Assembly (NCBI GenBank): GCA_030040115.1
Contig: JASHUH010000236.1
Span: forward strand, 1-11,791
DNA length: 11,791 nucleotides
Source of the DNA: Acidobacteriaceae bacterium
Lineage (GTDB): Bacteria > Acidobacteriota > Terriglobia > Terriglobales > Acidobacteriaceae
Direction: 5' to 3'
This document shows positions 6,226 through 11,791 of the stretch, in pieces; the stretch's first letter is position 1, and every line of letters begins with the position of its first letter. A program made the position numbers and the translations under genes. The notes beneath the pieces were generated by a model. The model searched no databases. It was given only the letters and a program-made list of their open reading frames with translations, and was not told where the DNA came from.

Positions 6226-7020
6226 TTACTCTTTGTGCGCGACGAAGTTATCGGTACGGCCGGTCAGCTTGTCCGTCTCCTCGATCCGCATCGTATTTCC
6301 GTTCACGGTCATCCGCGTGACATGGACGACCGCGCCGCCGCGCTTTTCGGTTTCCTCAATGGTATGGGGATTAATGGTCTTCACAGACACACTATCAAAG
6401 CCGTACGCGCCCTTCACCGGAGCGCTGGTTCCGTCGAGCTTCGCGGTAAAGGTTTCGCCGCTGGCCTCGGTCGTGGTGATCTTTTGCCCGGTCACTTTTT
6501 CGGTGAAAGTCAGGCCGTTGGAGGTTTCATTCAACTTTTCGATCCGCCATTGCCCGGAGGTTGCGTGCACCCCGGAAGGCAGGACACCCACACGGACGCA
6601 GAGAATCTCAGAAGCGACCGGCTTGGAGCCGTTCATGGGATGGACGGTCGTCTTTACCGTTAGCTCCTTGCCATTGACGGAGACGGTTCGAGTCTGGTCG
6701 TAGGCCACGTTGCCGTGTTTTTTCGCGATGAGTTCGATGGCATGAGGATCGATATCGCGGACGCTTAGCGTATCGTACGGTTCGCCCCGCACCGCATGAT
6801 CTTGCCCGTTCGCCTGAACGTCGATTACGGGGTTGCAACTGGTGCAGTGGTACCAGCCTTGGGCGACGTAGAAGTCATTCGATTGAGAGGAAAACTTCGA
6901 CTGCGCGGCGTCGACGCGCCAGGCGCCATTGAAATCGGATTGCGCGCCGCACAACATGGTAGTCCACAGCACCGCGGCGACCAAAATCATGGGAACCTCA
7001 CACCCCTCGAACTTGTTCAT
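6226..7020 (-). CDS. Secreted protein of unknown function with internal duplication and CxxC pair
   Basis: 264 residues, family not identified. A hydrophobic segment at 11-26 ending MLCGA suggests a signal peptide cleaved before QSDF, although the n-region carries two glutamates (E5, E8), which is unusual. The mature start DFNGAWRVDAAQSKF resembles the 'DFNGTWKLD..KS' opening seen in many secreted acidobacterial proteins of unknown role (recalled, not searched). C59 and C62 (YHCTSCNP) form a CxxC not followed by His, so it is not a heme c site. Two halves look duplicated: YDTLSVRDIDPHAIE (82-96) parallels FDSVSVKTINPHTIE (208-222), and TRTVSVNG (110-117) parallels TRMTVNG (235-241). The pattern of short alternating strands suggests a beta-rich fold. 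GGAGGA (7035-7030) nine bases before ATG supports the start. It appears to be transcribed alone. Confidence 0.8.
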   Translation of the reverse strand: MNKFEGCEVPMILVAAVLWTTMLCGAQSDFNGAWRVDAAQSKFSSQSNDFYVAQGWYHCTSCNPVIDVQANGQDHAVRGEPYDTLSVRDIDPHAIELIAKKHGNVAYDQTRTVSVNGKELTVKTTVHPMNGSKPVASEILCVRVGVLPSGVHATSGQWRIEKLNETSNGLTFTEKVTGQKITTTEASGETFTAKLDGTSAPVKGAYGFDSVSVKTINPHTIEETEKRGGAVVHVTRMTVNGNTMRIEETDKLTGRTDNFVAHKE

Positions 7021-7439
7021 TAAGGCTATTCCTCCGGGGTTTGGGGGCTGGCGCTCTCGCCGGCAGGCCGGTTCGCAGCGGGAATGATGGGAAGGTCGCT
7101 GAAGTTTCGCGGAGGCCGGAGGCGGTCAGTCACGGCTGGGAGATTCGATGCATCTCTGGCGGGGAGGGTGGGCCGGGAAGGGGGGCTCGAATGGCGCCGG
7201 CGCTTACTGGACTACCGCTAGCCCCAGCCGTCGCGTTAGTCTGGAGCCAACGTGATCAGGGACGAAAATCAGAGCACGGCGTTTCTCCCTCTTGTTTTGG
7301 ATGGGGGCTTAGTGGCGTCCCCGAGCGACTCCTCTGAGTCCGCCGGAGCGCCTTTGGACGCAGCGACTCCGCTGCCCGATGGCCACTCTGCGCCAAGGAT
7401 CGGAGCTTCCGCAGGGTCCCCGAGAAAGCCAAATCGGAC
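7021..7439. other. Divergent intergenic region between the secreted-protein gene and mutS
   Basis: About 420 bases separating divergently transcribed genes, so promoters for both are expected here. I could not identify a convincing -35/-10 pair for either. The GGAGG at 7035-7031 serves the minus-strand gene. Near mutS there is a perfect small hairpin at 7360-7375. From 7338 onward the mutS reading frame is already open (the last in-frame stop is TGA 7335-7337), but it contains no ATG, GTG or TTG before 7497. Confidence 0.6.
7360..7375 (+). repeat. Small perfect hairpin in the presumed mutS leader
   Basis: GCAGCG (7360-7365) and CGCTGC (7370-7375) form a 6-bp stem with the four-base loop ACTC. 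It lies about 40-65 bases before the likely mutS start region. No T-run follows, so it is not a terminator. It may be leader structure or chance in GC-rich DNA. Confidence 0.35.
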
Positions 7440-10079
7440 CTGACGCCGTTCCTACGGCAATGGGCGGCGGCGAAGCAGGAAAATCCGAATGCGCTGGTGT
7501 TCTTCCGCATGGGCGATTTTTACGAGCTCTTCTACGACGATGCGGCCGTGGCCAGCCGGGAGCTGCAATTGACGCTCACCGCGCGCGACAAGGAACGCAA
7601 CATTCCGATGTGCGGCGTGCCTTTCCACGCTGTCGAGCAATATCTTGCGCGGCTGCTCCGGCGCGGCTACCGAATCGCTCTCTGCGACCAGATGGAGGAC
7701 CCTAAGCTTACGAAGAAGCTGGTCAAGCGGGAAGTGACGCGCGTTCTTACGCCTGGAACTGCGCTCGACGCCAGCGTCGGCCAGGAGCGGAACAACTACC
7801 TGGCGGCCCTGTATGAATCCTGCGCCAAAGGCGCGCCCGTATGCGCGCTGGCGCTTCTTGACATTTCCACCGGTGAGTTTCGCACGACGGAATTTCGCGG
7901 CGAAAACGCCGGCGCGCGGGCCGCCGAGATGTTGGTAACCGCGGGACCGAGCGAAGTGCTTACTTCCGGCAGTGCAAAGCTTCGGCCCGACCTGAACTTG
8001 CCGGCAGGCGATCGCGTACCCGCTCAAACCAATGTCGAAGATTGGGTTTGGACCCGGGAATTCGCCGTGCCCCTCGTGGAGCGGCAACTCAACGTCCACT
8101 CGCTGGACGGCTTTGGGCTCAGCGGCCACGACGCTGCCGCGATTGCTGCTGGGGCCGTGCTCCACTACGTGAGGACCACGCAGAAAAACGAAGCCCTTCA
8201 CATTGACAGCCTCAAGTTCGAGGAGCACTCGACTGCCCTCGAGCTCGACCAGGTGACGGTGCGCAATCTCGAGCTTGTCGAGCCGCTTTTTGCCGGTCAG
8301 GATGACCGGATTACCCTCTTCCGCACCCTTGACGCCTGCCAAACGCCGATGGGCAAACGCCTCCTCCGGGCGACCATCCTGCGCCCGCTCAACAGTGCGC
8401 CGGAGATTGAAGCCCGCTACGAAGCTGTGGCCGAAGCACATGCTGACCTGGTGAAGCGCGAAGAAATTCGGCGCGCATTTTCCGGAATTCTGGATTTGGA
8501 GCGGCTCCTGGCGCGGATTTCGCTCGATTCAGCCGGACCACGGGATGTGCGCGCTCTTGCCGCCGGCCTGGCGCGGCTGCCAGGCCTCAAGTCGGCGCTT
8601 GCCGCCATGGACGTTTCCCAATGGCGCGCGATCGCGGCCCAGCTCGACACTCTGGACGACCTGACGGCGCGCATTGTGCGCACCCTCATCGCGGAGCCGC
8701 CGTTGACGCTTGCCGATGGGGGCGCGATTGTTCCCGGGGTTGACGCCGAGCTCGACGACCTGCGATCGATTTCGGCCAGCGGTCGCCAGGCCATTGCGGC
8801 GATTGAGGAGCGAGAGCGCCAGCGCACCGGCATTGGCTCGCTCAAAGTGCGCTACAACTCCGTTTTTGGCTACTTCATTGAAATCACGAAGGCCAATTTG
8901 GGTCTGGCCCCGGACGATTACGAGCGCAAGCAGACGCTGGTGAACGCGGAGCGCTTCACCACCCCAGAACTGAAGGAATACGAGCGCAAGATTCTCTCCG
9001 CCCACGACCGTTCCATCGAAATCGAGAAGAGAATCTTCGCCGACCTGCGTGCGGCTGTCCTGCAGGCCGCCGGCCGCATCCGCCGCAGCTCGGCGGCGGT
9101 TGCAGAAGCGGATCTTTTGGCATGTTTCGCGCATCTGGCCGCAGGCCGCCACTACGCGCGGCCAAAGCTGGCCGAGGAGCCGGTGCTCGAAGCCGTGGGG
9201 ACGCGTCATCCAGTGATCGAACAGTGGATGGAGGAGACGCGCGAAGGCCGCTTCATTCCCAATGACATCTATCTAAGCGCCGCAGGCGAGGGCGCAGACG
9301 CCGACGGCCCCAGTCTCCTCCTCATCACCGGTCCTAACATGGGCGGCAAGAGCACTTACCTGCGCCAGGCGGCGATGCTGGTGCTGATGGCGCAGATGGG
9401 CAGTTTTGTGCCCGCGGAGAGCCTGCGCTTTGGACTGGTCGACCGCATCTACACGCGCATCGGCGCCAGCGACAACGTGGCTCGCGGCCGCTCCACTTTT
9501 ATGGTGGAGATGACCGAGACCGCGACCATCCTGAACACGGCCACGCGCCGCTCGCTGATTCTGCTTGACGAGATGGGGCGCGGCACGGCCACCTTCGACG
9601 GCCTTTCCCTGGCCTGGGCCACGGTCGAATATCTGCATGCGGAAATTGGCGCGCGCACGCTCTTCGCCACGCACTATCACGAGCTCACCATGCTTGCCGA
9701 AAAACTCAAGCGCGTGCGCAACCTGCGCGTGGGCGTCAAAGAGGTCGCGGGCGGCATCGTCTTCCTGCACCACATCGAACCCGGCGCCGCGAGCAAAAGC
9801 TACGGAATCGATGTCGCCAAACTTGCCGGTTTGCCGCTCGCAGTCATCGAGCGCGCTCGTCATGTATTACGCCAGCACGAAAAACAAGAAAGGCAGAGCG
9901 TACAAAGCGAAGTTGAGCCCGGACCCATGCAGCTCACGATCTTCACACCGCTTTCGCAACGCATCGTGGAACGCATCGAGGCCACGGACGTGAATTCGCT
10001 CACCCCGCTGCAGGCGCTGAATCTGCTTGAAGAGTTGCAGCAGGAGCTCAGAGAGAAATCGCCGGGGACGCGCGGCTGA
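7440..10079 (+). CDS. mutS: DNA mismatch repair protein MutS (5' end unresolved)
   Basis: ATPase that recognises mispairs and small loops in DNA as a dimer and recruits MutL. Counting from 7440 gives 879 residues, the normal length. The mismatch-reading motif FYE is in RMGDFYELFYDDA (F27, E29). Domains II-IV follow, with the clamp/lever region to about 600. Walker A is GPNMGGKST (631-639), the signature is RGRSTFMVEM (682-691), Walker B is LILLDEMGRG (D710, E711), and the ATPase His is in FATHYHEL (H745). The C-terminus LTPLQALNLLEELQQELR is also typical. The problem is the start. The first standard start codon is GTG 7497 with no ribosome binding site, but TPFLRQWAAAKQENPNAL, encoded just upstream at 7443-7496, matches the conserved MutS N-terminus. 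I therefore begin the entry at CTG 7440. Function is certain; the exact start is not. Confidence 0.95.
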   Translation: MTPFLRQWAAAKQENPNALVFFRMGDFYELFYDDAAVASRELQLTLTARDKERNIPMCGVPFHAVEQYLARLLRRGYRIALCDQMEDPKLTKKLVKREVTRVLTPGTALDASVGQERNNYLAALYESCAKGAPVCALALLDISTGEFRTTEFRGENAGARAAEMLVTAGPSEVLTSGSAKLRPDLNLPAGDRVPAQTNVEDWVWTREFAVPLVERQLNVHSLDGFGLSGHDAAAIAAGAVLHYVRTTQKNEALHIDSLKFEEHSTALELDQVTVRNLELVEPLFAGQDDRITLFRTLDACQTPMGKRLLRATILRPLNSAPEIEARYEAVAEAHADLVKREEIRRAFSGILDLERLLARISLDSAGPRDVRALAAGLARLPGLKSALAAMDVSQWRAIAAQLDTLDDLTARIVRTLIAEPPLTLADGGAIVPGVDAELDDLRSISASGRQAIAAIEERERQRTGIGSLKVRYNSVFGYFIEITKANLGLAPDDYERKQTLVNAERFTTPELKEYERKILSAHDRSIEIEKRIFADLRAAVLQAAGRIRRSSAAVAEADLLACFAHLAAGRHYARPKLAEEPVLEAVGTRHPVIEQWMEETREGRFIPNDIYLSAAGEGADADGPSLLLITGPNMGGKSTYLRQAAMLVLMAQMGSFVPAESLRFGLVDRIYTRIGASDNVARGRSTFMVEMTETATILNTATRRSLILLDEMGRGTATFDGLSLAWATVEYLHAEIGARTLFATHYHELTMLAEKLKRVRNLRVGVKEVAGGIVFLHHIEPGAASKSYGIDVAKLAGLPLAVIERARHVLRQHEKQERQSVQSEVEPGPMQLTIFTPLSQRIVERIEATDVNSLTPLQALNLLEELQQELREKSPGTRG

Positions 10080-10088
10080 AGGAGTATT

Positions 10089-11237
10089 GTGACGCAACCA
10101 CTCCGCCATGCGGCGGGTAGCTTATTGGTGGTCGGACTCGGCGGGACAGAAATCACGCCGCTCGAACGCGCCTGGCTCAAACTGGTGCGTCCAGGCGGCG
10201 TGATTCTCTTCAGGCGCAATATCGCGGACGCGTCGCAGACGCGGGCGTTGCTGGATGAAGCCGCATCTCTGGCGTCGGAGCACTGCGTGCGTTGCGTCGA
10301 TGTGGAAGGCGGAACGGTGAACCGGCTCCGCGACGCCTTGGCCCCATTGCCTTCGGCGGGGACGGTGGGCGCAGCCGCGCGCAGATTGTCGAAACCGGGG
10401 CTTGCTCGCAACCACGGTGAGCTGATTGCGCGCGCCGTGAAGGCCTTCGGCTTCAACACCACCCTGGCGCCAGTCGTCGATCTGGCTTTACCTGACGCCG
10501 CGGAAGTGCTCGGCTCACGTCCACCGGGCGCCAACGGCGCGGAGGTTACTGCATACGCCCGCGAGTTTCTCGCCGGTCTTGCGGCCCAGGGAGTCACCGG
10601 CTGCGGCAAGCATTTTCCCGGACTTGGCGGGGCCTCCGGTGACACGCACTTTGCTACAGCGGAAATTTTCCGCACTTGGCGGCAAATCTGGAACGAAGAC
10701 CTGGCGCCCTATCGCGCCCTGCACGCTTCGATGCCCATGATCATGATGAATCATGCCGCATATCAAAATATGCCTGGGGCCGCGCCGGGAAAGAACCGTC
10801 CCGCGAGCGCGTCGCTCTTCTGGATCACGGCTGTTCTCCGCCGGCGGATCGGTTATCGCGGCATTATCCTTTCCGACGATCTCGAAATGGGTGGGGTTCT
10901 CAAGTTTCTCCCCATCGATGAGGCTGCCATTGCAGCCATTCGCGCCGGCAATGATTTGCTCGAAATCTGCCACAGCCCGGAGCTGATTCTGCGCAGCTAC
11001 GAAGCCCTTGTCGCCGAAGCTGAGCATTCCACGGCCTTTCGCAGGCTGCTCATCCATCGAGCACTGGAAGCTGGCCGCAAACGGCGGCGCATGTACAGCA
11101 AGGGAGCCTCTCGCGCCCTGACGGCCAAGCAACTGGAAGCCCTCCGCGTCCAAATCGCACGCTTCCGTGATCGCGTCGCGGCCGGCGAGCCGGACGCCAT
11201 CGCGCCTCGCACCGAGGCGCTGGCGGAGATTCGATGA
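10089..11237 (+). CDS. nagZ: Beta-N-acetylhexosaminidase, glycoside hydrolase family 3 (NagZ)
   Basis: Removes N-acetylglucosamine from GlcNAc-1,6-anhydroMurNAc and its peptide forms during cell-wall recycling. It has 382 residues, somewhat longer than the typical 330-350, through a C-terminal extension rich in Arg and Ala. Substrate-binding and catalytic motifs are in order: PGGVILFRRN (35-44), VDVEGGTVNRLRD (70-82; the usual VDQEGG has Val for Gln), and LAPVVDLALP. KHFPG (174-178) is followed by the GDTH dyad (D185, H187), the NagZ-type Asp-His general acid/base. SDDLEMGG carries the nucleophile D263. No signal peptide is seen, so it should act in the cytoplasm. The start is GTG 10089, with AAGGAG (10079-10084) overlapping the mutS stop. 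The stop overlaps the anmK start as ATGA. Confidence 0.93.
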   Translation: MTQPLRHAAGSLLVVGLGGTEITPLERAWLKLVRPGGVILFRRNIADASQTRALLDEAASLASEHCVRCVDVEGGTVNRLRDALAPLPSAGTVGAAARRLSKPGLARNHGELIARAVKAFGFNTTLAPVVDLALPDAAEVLGSRPPGANGAEVTAYAREFLAGLAAQGVTGCGKHFPGLGGASGDTHFATAEIFRTWRQIWNEDLAPYRALHASMPMIMMNHAAYQNMPGAAPGKNRPASASLFWITAVLRRRIGYRGIILSDDLEMGGVLKFLPIDEAAIAAIRAGNDLLEICHSPELILRSYEALVAEAEHSTAFRRLLIHRALEAGRKRRRMYSKGASRALTAKQLEALRVQIARFRDRVAAGEPDAIAPRTEALAEIR

Positions 11238-11791
11238 GTGCGCGTGCGATGACTGTGGCCGGTCTTATGAGCGGCACTTCCGCCGATGGCGTCGATATCG
11301 CCGTAGTGCGCATCGCGCCCGGCAAGCTCCATCCCCGGCTCACGCTCCTGGCCCACGAGCACTTCCCGTACCCGGCCGCGCTGCGGCGCGCCGTCCTCGC
11401 CGCCATGAACGCCGCTTCCACTTCGACGGCTGAGCTGGCGCGGCTCAACTGGCGCCTGGGCCTAGCGTACGCCGAAGCCGTCGGGACGGCCCGCCGGCGC
11501 CACGATATGGAAATCGATCTCGTCGGCTGCCACGGCCAAACCCTCTTCCATGAGCCGCGCGCCGCGAAATATGCAGGCCGCCGTTTTGCCTGCACCTGGC
11601 AAGCCGGCGAGGCGCAGGCCATCGCCGCCGCGGTCCATGTTCCTGTGGTTTCTAACTTCCGCCCCGCGGATATGCTGGCCGGAGGTCAGGGCGCGCCGCT
11701 CGTGCCGCTGCTCGATTACGTTTTGTTTGCGCATCCGAAACGAGGGCGCGTTCTACAAAACATCGGCGGTATTGCCAATCTCACCGCAGTA
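11234..11791 (+). CDS. anmK: Anhydro-N-acetylmuramic acid kinase (AnmK), 5' half, cut by the window edge
   Basis: Hydrolyses the anhydro bond of 1,6-anhydro-MurNAc and phosphorylates it to MurNAc-6-phosphate, using ATP. The 186 residues present are about half of the usual 370 or so, and the frame is still open at 11791. Motifs: the phosphate-binding loop GLMSGTSADGVD (10-21), GCHGQTLFHE (98-107), NFRPADMLAGGQGAPLVP (141-158), whose D146 corresponds to the catalytic aspartate, and QNIGGIAN (175-182). The ATG at 11234 overlaps the nagZ stop (ATGA). GGAG at 11225-11228 lies five bases upstream. A second ATG at 11249 would also keep every motif. The product of NagZ is the AnmK substrate, so this overlap couples consecutive steps. 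Confidence 0.95.
   Translation, partial: MSARAMTVAGLMSGTSADGVDIAVVRIAPGKLHPRLTLLAHEHFPYPAALRRAVLAAMNAASTSTAELARLNWRLGLAYAEAVGTARRRHDMEIDLVGCHGQTLFHEPRAAKYAGRRFACTWQAGEAQAIAAAVHVPVVSNFRPADMLAGGQGAPLVPLLDYVLFAHPKRGRVLQNIGGIANLTAV

Noticed and set aside
7252..7443. Plus-strand frame of 63 codons starting at 7252, just before mutS.
   Set aside because: It has no ribosome binding site, no recognised domain and a Ser/Pro/Ala-rich composition consistent with non-coding GC-rich DNA.
7452..8441. Long minus-strand frame (329 codons) opposite mutS.
   Set aside because: MutS on the other strand has all its motifs; the antisense frame has no recognised domain and is a shadow.

Overview
The window reads as GC-rich bacterial chromosome, most likely from an Acidobacteriota member. 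That assignment is an inference from overall composition, a Tat-exported enolase-superfamily enzyme and a secreted 'DFNGAW'-type protein of a style common in that phylum; no rRNA or other phylogenetic marker was compared. All major genes are ordinary chromosomal genes. I see no phage, transposon, CRISPR array, tRNA or rRNA gene.

Layout. Positions 106-1329 (minus) encode a Tat-signal-bearing mandelate racemase/galactonate dehydratase-family protein whose promoter appears to give a leaderless mRNA. Positions 1330-1943 hold no convincing gene but contain three 13-bp elements exactly 41 bp apart, a 24-bp tandem repeat and an A/T palindrome. Positions 1944-5894 (minus) are a tight tetrapyrrole operon read in the order hemX-like/ccsA, hemA, hemC, hemD, with every junction overlapping by 4 bases. 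A CRP/FNR-type palindrome lies just upstream of it at 5932-5947. Positions 6226-7020 (minus) encode a small secreted protein of unknown function with an internal duplication and a CxxC pair. From about 7440 to the right edge, the plus strand carries mutS, nagZ and the first half of anmK.

How the genes work together. HemA reduces glutamyl-tRNA, HemC builds hydroxymethylbilane and HemD closes it to uroporphyrinogen III; the membrane HemX/CcsA-like protein probably helps control or use the pathway. HemL and HemB are not in the window. NagZ and AnmK catalyse consecutive steps of cell-wall recycling: NagZ releases 1,6-anhydro-MurNAc and AnmK phosphorylates it. They are co-directional with mutS, with which there is no obvious functional link.

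I found no clearly new biological system. The points most worth checking are the missing normal start codon of mutS, the 41-bp-spaced elements, the leaderless promoter, and the CRP/FNR-like site in front of the heme operon.
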